Shown here: in pieces, positions 1 to 7,493 of the stretch
How the letters are laid out: the number at the start of each line of letters is the position of its first letter
How positions within the stretch are numbered: position 1 is the first letter of the stretch
NCBI GenBank assembly: GCA_031431235.1
Contig: JANPDA010000389.1
Location: forward strand, 1-23,519
DNA: 23,519 nucleotides
From: JANNSW01 sp031431235
Lineage (GTDB): Bacteria; Pseudomonadota; Alphaproteobacteria; Rhizobiales; Hyphomicrobiaceae
Reading direction: 5' to 3'
The notes under the pieces: model-generated
What the model saw: the letters and a program-made list of their open reading frames with translations, nothing else
Told to the model about the DNA's origin: nothing
Database searches by the model: none
Position numbers and translations under genes: made by a program

Positions 1-180
1 CCTTCAGATTGCATCAGGTGGGCGCGATCCCCATGTTTCACGCGGGAGAGCCCCGAATCCATGGACAGCAACAGCGCCGGCCTGCAGACTCATGGGAGAG
101 AGATTCGGCGATTGGAATTGGGAAAGGTCGGTTCCCGCGCGTGCGCCAGGATCGAAACGCGCCATTGGGAGCCGACGAAC

Positions 181-444
181 ATGGGCACGATTGCGTTCTT
201 GATGATCTTCGGTGTGGCGAATGCCGGTCTATTCGGTCTGCCGTGGTACACGGCCCTTGTTGGCGCTCTCGCTCTATCGCTACATTCATTCATTGAGCTT
301 CGCGGCTACCATAGCCGTTTGGCAAACGTCGGCTTCTCAACGTTCGGTCAGGCACTCATGCTTGCCAGCCCGCGGGACAATTTCATTGTCGCAGGCCTTG
401 CCTACTCAATGGGTGTCGCAGTTCGGCTCGTCATGCTCGGCTAG
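181..444 (+). CDS. small hydrophobic membrane protein, function unknown
   Basis: An 87-residue protein, probably an integral inner-membrane protein. I do not recognise the family. Most of the chain is hydrophobic: two adjoining segments at about residues 3-19 and 22-37 and a third at about 67-85, with a polar loop (Arg41, His44, Arg46) between the second and third, so two or three membrane helices are likely. The ATG at 181 is preferred over the upstream in-frame ATG at 61 because GGGAG (167-171) lies 9 nt before it and the extra 40 residues are polar and uncharacteristic. Its last 14 bases overlap the end of the convergent gene on the other strand. The 180 bases before it show no other feature. 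That it is expressed is inferred from the ribosome binding site and composition only. Confidence 0.5.
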   Translation: MGTIAFLMIFGVANAGLFGLPWYTALVGALALSLHSFIELRGYHSRLANVGFSTFGQALMLASPRDNFIVAGLAYSMGVAVRLVMLG

Positions 445-1642
445 TTGGGTCAGGAACGCTGTCAGCCGGGGCCTTGCCGCCTCCATCATCGTCTGGACCG
501 GTGCCGCCATGTATTCTCTCCAGAGCGGCTCGCACGCGCTTCAACCCTGCACGTGCCTCCGGTCGAAACTCGCGCTTCTCTTGCAGCAGCGTGTAGATTC
601 CTTCAGCCTGCTCGTAGGGCCTTGCAGGCAAGGTCGATCTGCCGAGCTTCTCCAAAACTCTTCCGAGCACTTCCAGGATCGCAGCGTGATCGAGGGTATC
701 CCTCGCAGAGGACGCAATGTTGTCCCGCGCGTGCTCAAGATGCTGCCTCGCGTCGACAAGGCGCTGCTGCACGCCAGTCAACTCGTGCTGCGCTTCCAGT
801 ATTTCGCCCTCATAACGCCAAGCACGCGCAAGAACCTCGGCATCCTCTGGATCTATTCCGACAGCAAGCTCCTGAAGTGAGCGATATCCTTCGAGCGCCT
901 CGTTCAATTCCCCCAGCACGCGGTGCTGGTGAGCCGCGTACTCGATTGCCTGCTTGTCGTTCGGATTGATCTCGCGGGCATTTCGAAAGAACGAAAGCGC
1001 TTTCCGATTTTCCTCCACTGCATCGGCGCTATTTTTGATCTTGCTTGCCTTCGATGCCGCTATGGCTCCTCGAAGCAGAAGGGCGGCCAGCTCTTGGCGA
1101 CGGTGCTGTGCCATGTACTGCTCGGCTCGCTGCTTCTGCAACGCGATCTTCTCGAGTGCCAGCGAGATGTTTCGATCCGCCTGATCGAGCTTGCCCAGCC
1201 TGAGACCGCCAATCCAGCCGAGCTGGCGCATGGCTCGAACGAGCCGGGGCTCGGCGAAAATGGGGTACTTGATCGGCCGGTTCGGACTGCGCCAGCCGAT
1301 ACTTGCGCCGAGCGCTCCTCGTGCGGTCATGCGCACGGTCCTCTCCTTGGCGTCGGATAGGCGCTCCTCCTCCTCTTTCAGGAAGTCCTCGATCCGCGGC
1401 TGCAGCTGACTCCGCCTGTAGTATCTCCATTTGACAAGTGCCACAGTGCCGGGAACGAGGGCAAGAATCGAGGCAACGGCCCAGATGACCGGGTCGAGCG
1501 TCTGTCGCCAGTCGTTGGCGAAAGCGCGGAAGCTCTCCCAGGCGGAACGTACCGCCTCGCCAGCCTGATACGAGGCGCTCGAAACGACCGCGCATAGATC
1601 GAAGCCTTGACCAGCCAAAAACTCGCACGCCGCCGAAACCAT
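431..1642 (-). CDS. single-pass membrane-anchored helical-repeat (TPR-like) protein
   Basis: A 403-residue protein of unknown function. Residues 52-71 form one clear transmembrane helix followed by a basic stretch (KWRYYRR, 71-77), so the large C-terminal part is predicted to be cytoplasmic. Residues 83-110 are charged and probably coiled coil. Residues about 155-370 are a run of amphipathic helices with TPR-like spacing (Ala/Leu/Tyr positions, for example around ARAWRYEGEILEA at 272-284), and the C-terminus is a disordered Gly/Asp/Pro tail. The ATG at 1642 is preceded by AGGGGG about 5 nt upstream. No catalytic motif is visible; such proteins usually act as scaffolds or sensors, which is inference. 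It lies downstream of serS, with 86 nt between, and runs tail to tail into the small membrane protein gene, overlapping it by 14 nt. Confidence 0.65.
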   Translation of the reverse strand: MVSAACEFLAGQGFDLCAVVSSASYQAGEAVRSAWESFRAFANDWRQTLDPVIWAVASILALVPGTVALVKWRYYRRSQLQPRIEDFLKEEEERLSDAKERTVRMTARGALGASIGWRSPNRPIKYPIFAEPRLVRAMRQLGWIGGLRLGKLDQADRNISLALEKIALQKQRAEQYMAQHRRQELAALLLRGAIAASKASKIKNSADAVEENRKALSFFRNAREINPNDKQAIEYAAHQHRVLGELNEALEGYRSLQELAVGIDPEDAEVLARAWRYEGEILEAQHELTGVQQRLVDARQHLEHARDNIASSARDTLDHAAILEVLGRVLEKLGRSTLPARPYEQAEGIYTLLQEKREFRPEARAGLKRVRAALERIHGGTGPDDDGGGKAPADSVPDPTSRA

Positions 1643-1728
1643 CGTCGCCCCCTACGCTATACTCTGAATCACGGAGGAAAATGCGCCGGGTCGCGGATTG
1701 TGTAAAGGCCAATAGTCCGTAGGCGGGA

Positions 1729-3003
1729 CTAACCGATCCGCTCGGCTCCGCCCATGTAGGGCCTGAGCACCTCGGGCACGGTCACGCTGCCGTCGGCGTT
1801 CTGGTAGTTCTCCAGCACGGCGATCAGGGTGCGGCCGACGGCGAGGCCGGAGCCGTTGAGGGTGTGCACGAAGCGGACATCCTTGCCGTCCTTGGGCCGG
1901 TAGCGCGCGTTCATGCGGCGCGCCTGGAAATCGCCGCACACCGAGCACGACGAGATCTCGCGGAAGGCGGCCTGGCCGGGCAGCCAGACCTCGATGTCGT
2001 AGGTTTTCTGGCTGGCAAAGCCCATGTCGCCGGTGCAGAGCAAGAGGGTCTGGTAGGGGAGCCCCAGGCGCTGCAGCACCTGCTCGGCGGACGCCGTCAT
2101 GCGCTCGTGCTCGTCGAGGCTCGTCTCGGGTGTGGTGATCGAGACCAGCTCGACCTTGGAGAACTGGTGCTGGCGGATCATGCCGCGCGTGTCCTTGCCC
2201 GCCGCACCGGCTTCGGAGCGAAAGCACGGCGTCCAGGCGGTCAGCCGCATCGGCAGGCTCTTCTCCTCGACGATCTGCTCGCGCACGAAATTCGTCAGCG
2301 AGACCTCGGCGGTCGGGATCAGCCAGAAGCCATTGGTCGTCTGAAACAAATCCTCGGCGAACTTCGGCAGGCTGCCCGTGCCGAAGACGGCCTGATCCTT
2401 CACCAGATAGGGCGGATTGTACTCGGTATACCCGTTCTCGCCCGTATGCAGGTCGAGCATGAAGGTAGCGAGAGCGCGCTCGAGCCGGGCGAGTGCCCCC
2501 TTCAGCACGACGAAGCGGGCGCCGGAGATCTTCTGGGCTGTCTCGAAATCCATCAGGCCCAAGGCCTCGCCGATCTCGAAATGCTCCTTGGGCTCGAAGT
2601 CGAATGTCCGCGGCTCGCCCCAGCTGCGCACGATCCTGTTGTCCGCCGCATCCTCGCCGTCGGGGACGTCGGCGCGGGGCAGGTTGGGAATGGTTGCGAG
2701 TGCGGCGTGCAGAGCCGCATCGAGCGTCCTCTCCTCCTGCTCGCCCGTCGAGATGAACGATTTCAGGTCCGCAACCTCCTTCATCAGGCGGTCGGCGGTT
2801 GCATTGTCCTTGGCGGCCTTGGCCTTGCCGATCTCCTTTGAGGCGACGTTGCGGTGACCTTGTGCCTCCTGCAGCCTCGTCAGGTGAGTGCGGCGGGCCT
2901 CGTCCTGCTTCAGGAGATCGGGCGAGAGCGGCGTCAGGCCACGGCGCGCCAGCGCGGTGTCGAAAGCGGCTGCGTTCTCGCGGATCCATTTGATGTCGTG
3001 CAT
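1729..3003 (-). CDS. serS: seryl-tRNA synthetase
   Basis: Class II aminoacyl-tRNA synthetase that charges tRNA-Ser (and tRNA-Sec where present) with serine, in the cytoplasm. At 424 residues it has the normal bacterial length. Residues 1-105 form the N-terminal tRNA-binding antiparallel coiled coil. The catalytic core carries TAEVSLTN (231-238), the motif 2 region FRSEAGAAGKDTRGMIRQHQ (261-280, with the ATP-contacting arginines) and motif 3 NGSGLAVGRT (383-392). The start is supported by GAGGTGA a few bases before the ATG at 3003. The gene lies 34 nt downstream of the alpha/beta hydrolase gene, so it could be read from the same transcript, though it has its own strong ribosome binding site. 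Assignment is secure. Confidence 0.97.
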   Translation of the reverse strand: MHDIKWIRENAAAFDTALARRGLTPLSPDLLKQDEARRTHLTRLQEAQGHRNVASKEIGKAKAAKDNATADRLMKEVADLKSFISTGEQEERTLDAALHAALATIPNLPRADVPDGEDAADNRIVRSWGEPRTFDFEPKEHFEIGEALGLMDFETAQKISGARFVVLKGALARLERALATFMLDLHTGENGYTEYNPPYLVKDQAVFGTGSLPKFAEDLFQTTNGFWLIPTAEVSLTNFVREQIVEEKSLPMRLTAWTPCFRSEAGAAGKDTRGMIRQHQFSKVELVSITTPETSLDEHERMTASAEQVLQRLGLPYQTLLLCTGDMGFASQKTYDIEVWLPGQAAFREISSCSVCGDFQARRMNARYRPKDGKDVRFVHTLNGSGLAVGRTLIAVLENYQNADGSVTVPEVLRPYMGGAERIG

Positions 3004-3037
3004 GTGGGCTCACCTCGAAGGGTCGCTTTTCGCACCC

Positions 3038-4003
3038 CTATAGGCGCGAGCGCTCGACGCGTCCACCTCGGGAAACGCCCTCGCCTCGTCCCAGCTTGCC
3101 GATCGCGTCGGTGATGCGGGCGAAGCTCGCGCGCCCTCGTGCCGTCATGTGACGGGCGCGCAGATAGCCGTGCACGAGGCCTTCCTCGTTGATCCAGCGC
3201 GCGGGCACGCCTGCTGCCAGCAGGCGCCGGACATATTCCCCTGCATCGTCGCGCAACGGATCGACATCGGCCGAGATCGCGACGCACGGCGCGGCACGGG
3301 ACAAATCAGCGGCCTCCAGCGGCGCGAAGGTCGGATCGCCGGTGACCTCGCGATCGCCTGCCCGCACGTACCGGTAGTACCGGACGTCGGCGGCCGAGAG
3401 GTGGATCGCCTCGGCATGCTCGCGGTAGGAGCGAAGTGCCAGCGCGTCGCCGCCGAGACCGGGATAGATCAGCACTTGCCCGACAGGCTGCAGCTCCTCG
3501 CCACGAGCAGCCAGGGCAACCGCCGCCGCGAGGTTGCCGCCCGCCGAATCGCCCGCGACCACCACCGGCCGGCCTTCGGCGGCGATTGCCCGGAACGCCC
3601 ACAGCGCATCGTCGAAATGAGCCGGATGCACATGCTCGGGTGCGAGGCGGTAGTCGACCGAGACGACGCGGTGGCCGGTCTCTGCGCAGATCTCCGCGCA
3701 AATGCCGTCGTGGCTGGAGAGCCCGCCCAGCACGAAGCCGCCGCCATGATAGTAGACGACGGTCGCGGGCCCCTCGGACCCGGCGCGCCGATAGCGGCGG
3801 ACCGGAACCGACCCGGCCTTGCCGGCGACCGTTCCGTCCTCCACCGCCAATCCGTCCGGATAGTTGGGAGCAAAGGCCCGGCACAGCTCGTCGTAGACGC
3901 GCCGCTGCCCGGCTGTGTCGAGGCTGACGGCGTCGGGCGGATAGAGGCTGTCGACCTTGCGGATATAGGCCTGCATGTCGGGATCGAGCTGCTCGAGCTT
4001 CAT
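3038..4003 (-). CDS. alpha/beta hydrolase of the hormone-sensitive-lipase (HSL) type, esterase/lipase
   Basis: A 321-residue predicted carboxylester hydrolase. The HSL-family oxyanion-hole motif HGGGF is at 86-90, the nucleophile elbow GDSAGG at 151-156 (Ser153), the acidic residue probably Asp248 in DPLRD, and the catalytic histidine His278 in VHGY, so the triad looks complete. No signal peptide is present, which suggests a cytoplasmic enzyme. An in-frame ATG lies upstream at 4045 but sits inside the preceding gene. The ATG at 4003 follows that gene's stop by one base and has GGAG about 9 nt before it, so it is preferred. The tight spacing indicates co-transcription and probably translational coupling with the EamA transporter. 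The natural substrate cannot be told from sequence; the family takes short-chain acyl esters. Confidence 0.9.
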   Translation of the reverse strand: MKLEQLDPDMQAYIRKVDSLYPPDAVSLDTAGQRRVYDELCRAFAPNYPDGLAVEDGTVAGKAGSVPVRRYRRAGSEGPATVVYYHGGGFVLGGLSSHDGICAEICAETGHRVVSVDYRLAPEHVHPAHFDDALWAFRAIAAEGRPVVVAGDSAGGNLAAAVALAARGEELQPVGQVLIYPGLGGDALALRSYREHAEAIHLSAADVRYYRYVRAGDREVTGDPTFAPLEAADLSRAAPCVAISADVDPLRDDAGEYVRRLLAAGVPARWINEEGLVHGYLRARHMTARGRASFARITDAIGKLGRGEGVSRGGRVERSRL

Positions 4004-4004
4004 C

Positions 4005-4913
4005 CTATGTCTCCATCCGGGTGCCGGAGGCCGCTCGGGTTTCATACAGGGCGTGAGCGAGCAGGGCCGTCAGCACGATCGCGCCGCCGATCATACCGGC
4101 CTTGGAGGGGAGCTCGCCGAGCGCGAGCCAGACCCAGAACGGGGCGAACGGCACACCGAGCGTGGCGGTGAGGCCGGCGTCGGCTGCGGGCAGCATCCGG
4201 CCCCCGATCGTCATGCAGATGAGGGCGACCCCTTGCGTCGCTCCAAACAGCGCGAGAATGGCGAGGTCGGTCGGCGCGACCGTCACCGGGGCGGCCAAGG
4301 GAGCGACCATGACCGAGGTTGCAAACGCCGAGAGCGCGACCGCGAGGAAGAGCGAGAGCGCCCGATGCTGGCGCAGCAGCACGATCATCAGGCCGTTCAG
4401 CACCGTCATGCCGACGGAAAGCGCGTCGCCCACCAGATGGATGCCGCCGAGCGAGCCGCTCATGACGATGACCACGCCGGCAAAAGCGAAAGCCGAGAAG
4501 AATAGCGTGGCCCGGCTTGCCCGCTCGCCGATCATCAGCCACGCCATGCCGGCGATCATGAACGGCATGGTGCCGAAGATGATCGCATTGTTGGCGACGG
4601 TCGTGGTTCTCAGCGAGGTCAGGTAGCAGATCATCGCGATCGAGGACGACAGGATCACGAGCACGCCTGGCCAGCCGATGCGGTTGAGGCGAAGCAGGCT
4701 CGCCGTACCCTCGCGGGCCGTCAGCCAGGCGAGCACCGTCAGCCCGCAGAAGATGCCCCGCCAGAACAGGGCCGACCAGACATCGGTCTCGAGCAATCGC
4801 ATGAAGAGGCCGCCCAGGCTGAAGCACACATTGCAAAGAGCGATGAGCAGCAGGCCGAGCAAATACTCGCTACGAGCGTCGGGCGTCGAGGAACGGGCAG
4901 CCGTGTCGGTCAT
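4005..4913 (-). CDS. EamA/DMT-superfamily transporter
   Basis: A 302-residue polytopic inner-membrane protein with about ten hydrophobic segments in two halves, as expected of the 10-TM drug/metabolite transporter superfamily (two EamA repeats). Segments run from residue about 17 (LLGLLLIALCNVCFSLGGLF) to 290. The end of the first half carries the family-typical pattern of hydrophobic helix then GER (MAWLMIGERAS). Members export amino acids, amines or other small metabolites; the substrate here is unknown. The start at 4913 is only 6 nt after the stop of the FAD-dependent dehydrogenase gene and lacks a strong ribosome binding site, suggesting coupling. Its stop is 1 nt before the hydrolase start. 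A role in exporting a product or substrate of the neighbouring dehydrogenase is inference. Confidence 0.9.
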   Translation of the reverse strand: MTDTAARSSTPDARSEYLLGLLLIALCNVCFSLGGLFMRLLETDVWSALFWRGIFCGLTVLAWLTAREGTASLLRLNRIGWPGVLVILSSSIAMICYLTSLRTTTVANNAIIFGTMPFMIAGMAWLMIGERASRATLFFSAFAFAGVVIVMSGSLGGIHLVGDALSVGMTVLNGLMIVLLRQHRALSLFLAVALSAFATSVMVAPLAAPVTVAPTDLAILALFGATQGVALICMTIGGRMLPAADAGLTATLGVPFAPFWVWLALGELPSKAGMIGGAIVLTALLAHALYETRAASGTRMET

Positions 4914-4919
4914 GACGGC

Positions 4920-6071
4920 CTAGCTCTTGGCTGCAAGGCGTGCCGGCGAGGAGGCCGCCGCTGTCACGCCGTGCTCGGCAAGAGCGGCTGGCAGCGCGCG
5001 CCCCTCGATCAGCGAAGCCGCGAGCACGGAGGCTCCCGCCGAGGTCTGGATGCCGTAGCCGCCCTGGCCGGCGAGCCAGAAGAAGCCTTCGGCATCGGGA
5101 GCAAAGCCGATCACCAGCTCGCCGTCCGGCACGAAGCTGCGCAGACCCGCCCAGCATTTGCCGGGCCGACCCACCCCAACCGTCGTCGCCGCCATGAAGC
5201 GCTCGATGGTGATGGCGATGTCCATCTCCTCGGGCTGCACGTCCTGGGGCTCGACCGGGGTCTCATCGGCCGGCGACACCCAGAGCTTGCCGGCTTCCGC
5301 CTTGAAATAGAAGGTGTGCGCCAGATCGCCGGTCACCGGCCAGCGCGCGACATCGACGCCGGCCGGCGGATCGACGGTGACGATCGTGCGCCGCTTCGGC
5401 ACGAGGCCGATGCCGCGGACGCCGGCGAGGCGGCCAATCACGTCGGCCCAGGCGCCGGCCGCATTGACGACGATCGGGGCCTCGAACCGGCGCCCATCCG
5501 CCGTCGTGGTCTGCCAGATGTCGCCTTTGCGCGCCAATCCAACGACCTCGGCCTTCTGCTCGATCCTCGAGCCGGCACGCCGGATCTGCTTCAGCCGCGC
5601 GAGCAGGATTGCGCCCACATCCATGCTCATGGCGTCGGGCTCGAGCAGGGCTGCCGCGATGCGCTCTGGGCGCAGGATCGGCACCACCTTCGCCGCCTCG
5701 GCCGGAGCGAGTGCTTCGAGGCGCGCGCCAGTCGTGGCTGCATCGGCCTGCATCTGGGCGATCTTCTTCTCCTCCCCCGGCGCTGCCAGCCAGAGCACGC
5801 CGCAGGGCGAAAGGAGCCGATGCTCGGCAAGGCCATCGGGTGGATTGTCGAACCAGGCTCGGCCGGCGACCGACAGGCGACGCACCTCAGGGGGCCCATA
5901 GGTCGGGATGAACATGGCCGCGCTGCGCCCGGTCGTGTGGTAGCCGGGCTGCTCCTCGCGCTCGAGCAGGATCACTTTGCGCCCCCCCGCGGCAAGCTCG
6001 GCCGCGACCGACGCGCCAGCCATGCCTGCGCCGATCACCAGAACGTCCGCGGTCGCTGTCGTCGAGGTCAT
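4920..6071 (-). CDS. FAD-dependent amino-acid dehydrogenase/oxidase, close to D-arginine dehydrogenase (DauA)
   Basis: A 383-residue flavoprotein of the DAO family, oxidising an amine (probably a D-amino acid) to the imino acid with FAD. The dinucleotide-binding GAGMAG is at 14-19 with an acidic residue ending the second strand (LLERE, 35-39). As far as I can recall the sequence, the chain matches Pseudomonas DauA over its whole length: GYHTTGRSAA (43-52), the FDNPP segment, NAAGAW, PKRR, the DVQPEEMDIA stretch, WAGLRSF and GGYGIQTSAG. The start at 6071 has GGAG 8 nt upstream; an in-frame ATG at 6146 would add 25 unrelated residues. It is first in a tight cluster with the EamA transporter and hydrolase. 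The residue matching DauA Glu87, which binds the basic side chain, appears to be Val92 here, so arginine is an unlikely substrate. Family secure, substrate not. Confidence 0.85.
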   Translation of the reverse strand: MTSTTATADVLVIGAGMAGASVAAELAAGGRKVILLEREEQPGYHTTGRSAAMFIPTYGPPEVRRLSVAGRAWFDNPPDGLAEHRLLSPCGVLWLAAPGEEKKIAQMQADAATTGARLEALAPAEAAKVVPILRPERIAAALLEPDAMSMDVGAILLARLKQIRRAGSRIEQKAEVVGLARKGDIWQTTTADGRRFEAPIVVNAAGAWADVIGRLAGVRGIGLVPKRRTIVTVDPPAGVDVARWPVTGDLAHTFYFKAEAGKLWVSPADETPVEPQDVQPEEMDIAITIERFMAATTVGVGRPGKCWAGLRSFVPDGELVIGFAPDAEGFFWLAGQGGYGIQTSAGASVLAASLIEGRALPAALAEHGVTAAASSPARLAAKS

Positions 6072-6124
6072 CTGATGCTCCAGCCGCCATGAGGAGCTCG
6101 ATCTATAGCGGATGCGGGTGTGGC

Positions 6125-6595
6125 TTAGAAGTTGCCGGAATCGCAATGCAGCCCGGTCTGGCGCATGGCTTCCCCCAGCGCGAGCGCCGCTGCGACGGCG
6201 ACATTGAGCGAGCGCAGCCCCTCGCGCATGGGAATGCGGACCCGGGCGCCCGCGGTGCGATGGACGGCGTCCGGCACGCCCGCGCTTTCACGGCCCACGA
6301 GCAGCGTGTCGTCGGGTGAGAACACGAACCGATAGAGACTGTGGTCAGCCTTGGCCGTCAGCAGCACGAGGCGACCGCCCGCAGCGGTGTGCGCATCGGC
6401 AAAATCCTGCCACGACAGATGCCGGCGGATCTCCACATGGTCGAGATAGTCGAGACCGGCCCGGCGAAAGGAGCGGTCGGACAGGTCGAAGCCAGCTGGC
6501 CCGATCAGGTCCGCGCCGATGCCCAGGCATGCGCACAGCCGGAGCATGGTCCCGGAGTTCTGGGGGATGTCGGGCTGATAGAGGGCAAGGCGCAT
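6125..6595 (-). CDS. trmL: tRNA (cytidine/uridine-34-2'-O)-methyltransferase TrmL
   Basis: SPOUT-superfamily RNA methyltransferase of 156 residues, the usual TrmL length. It methylates the ribose 2'-O of the wobble base in tRNA-Leu isoacceptors using S-adenosylmethionine. The N-terminal signature LALYQPDIPQNSGTMLRLCA, the central LLVGRESAGVP and the C-terminal knot segment RIPMREGLRSLNVAVAAAL are all present; the last contains the conserved Asn-Val of SPOUT enzymes. The ATG at 6595 (MRLALYQ) is chosen because homologues begin at this point; the longer in-frame start at 6643 adds 16 unconserved residues. It is divergent from petA. The DauA-like gene starts 53 nt downstream on the same strand. 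Confidence 0.93.
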   Translation of the reverse strand: MRLALYQPDIPQNSGTMLRLCACLGIGADLIGPAGFDLSDRSFRRAGLDYLDHVEIRRHLSWQDFADAHTAAGGRLVLLTAKADHSLYRFVFSPDDTLLVGRESAGVPDAVHRTAGARVRIPMREGLRSLNVAVAAALALGEAMRQTGLHCDSGNF

Positions 6596-6887
6596 GGAGC
6601 GGCCGGTGTGGTTTGGTGTGCCGGGAGCGCGAGATTGCCGCATCCTTCATCCACAGGCACCACTTGAGCCGCCCTGGAAACGATGGCAAAAGGTCGCGCC
6701 GTTTGTTGTTGGGGCGAGGGTGCGCGGGGCGGGCAATCCTGACATAATGCGCGCAAATCGCCCGAGTGCTCGGCGCTGCTCCGCAGTCGTGTTTGGGATC
6801 GCGGGACGCTCGATGCCAGGGGCACTCCCTGCCACGAGGTGCGTCGAGCTCGGGCGGGGATCATTGTTTGCCGGAAGGAGACTAGGC
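6596..6887. other. divergent trmL-petA intergenic region
   Basis: A 292-nt stretch between two genes that face away from each other, so it should hold the promoters for trmL and for the cytochrome bc1 operon. I see no convincing -35/-10 pair on the plus strand. A CATAAT at 6743-6748 has no matching -35 at the right distance. The petA frame is open through part of this region, but the encoded residues do not resemble Rieske proteins. No RNA gene or repeat was recognised. Confidence 0.4.
6875..6880 (+). promoter_or_regulatory. strong Shine-Dalgarno setting the TTG start of petA
   Basis: AAGGAG lies 7 nt before the TTG at 6888. It is the best ribosome binding site in this region and selects TTG rather than any of the upstream in-frame ATG codons. 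The resulting protein has the usual Rieske-subunit N-terminus just before the Tat signal. Confidence 0.75.
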
Positions 6888-7469
6888 TTGGCTGCCCATT
6901 CCTCGGATGCGCCCGATCACACCAAACGCGATTTTCTCGTGATCGCGAGCGGTGCTTTTGCGGCCGTGGGAGCAGCAGCTGCGCTGTGGCCCCTGGTCGA
7001 CCAGATGAACCCGGACGCTTCGGCGCTCGCGCTCGGCTCAATCGAGGTCGACCTCGCGCCGATCACCGAAGGCGCTGCGATCACGGTGATGTGGCGCAAG
7101 AAGGCCGTGTTCGTCCGCAATCGCACGGCCAAGGAGATCGAGGCGGCGCGCGCGGTCGTCATCGCCGACCTGAAGGACCCCTACGCCCGCAACCTCGCCC
7201 TGCCCGAGGACACGATGGCGGATGATCGCAACCGCACCATGGACAAGAGCGAGCGCTGGCTGGTGCTCGTGGGCGTGTGCACGCACCTGGGCTGCATCCC
7301 CAAGGGCCAATCCATCGGCGACAAGCGCGGCGACTTTGGCGGCTGGTTCTGCCCGTGCCACGGCTCGCACTACGACACGGCAGGGCGCATCCGCAAGGGT
7401 CCGGCACCCGAGAACCTGAAGGTTCCGCCCTACGAGTTTCTCTCCGACACCAAGATCAAGATCGGCTGA
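6888..7469 (+). CDS. petA: ubiquinol-cytochrome c reductase Rieske iron-sulfur subunit
   Basis: High-potential [2Fe-2S] subunit of cytochrome bc1 (complex III), 193 residues with a TTG start. It accepts an electron from ubiquinol at the Qo site and passes it to cytochrome c1. The cluster ligands sit in CTHLGC (131-136) and CPCHGS (155-160): Cys131/His133 and Cys155/His158, with Cys136 and Cys157 for the disulfide, and Tyr162 beyond. The N-terminal anchor (residues about 17-38) is preceded by TKRDFL (12-17), a Lys-Arg version of the twin-arginine (RRDFL) signal by which these proteins are exported folded. First gene of petABC; petB follows after 24 nt. Also called fbcF. Confidence 0.97.
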   Translation: MAAHSSDAPDHTKRDFLVIASGAFAAVGAAAALWPLVDQMNPDASALALGSIEVDLAPITEGAAITVMWRKKAVFVRNRTAKEIEAARAVVIADLKDPYARNLALPEDTMADDRNRTMDKSERWLVLVGVCTHLGCIPKGQSIGDKRGDFGGWFCPCHGSHYDTAGRIRKGPAPENLKVPPYEFLSDTKIKIG

Positions 7470-7493
7470 GATCTTCCACCGAGGCCCATTTTC

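Noticed and set aside
1711..1728. Hairpin AGTCC/GGACT after serS as an intrinsic terminator
   Set aside because: The stem is only 5 bp and no T-run follows on either strand.
1652..3013. A 453-codon minus-strand frame overlapping serS
   Set aside because: It is the shifted frame of serS on the same strand, Arg/Gly/Pro-rich with no recognisable motif.
3149..4171. A 340-codon plus-strand frame opposite the hydrolase gene
   Set aside because: It is the complement of a gene with a full catalytic triad; composition is typical of antisense frames in high-GC DNA.
6743..6748. CATAAT as a -10 box for petABC
   Set aside because: No acceptable -35 lies 15-19 nt upstream; the nearest TTG-rich stretch (6703-6714) is about 28 nt away.
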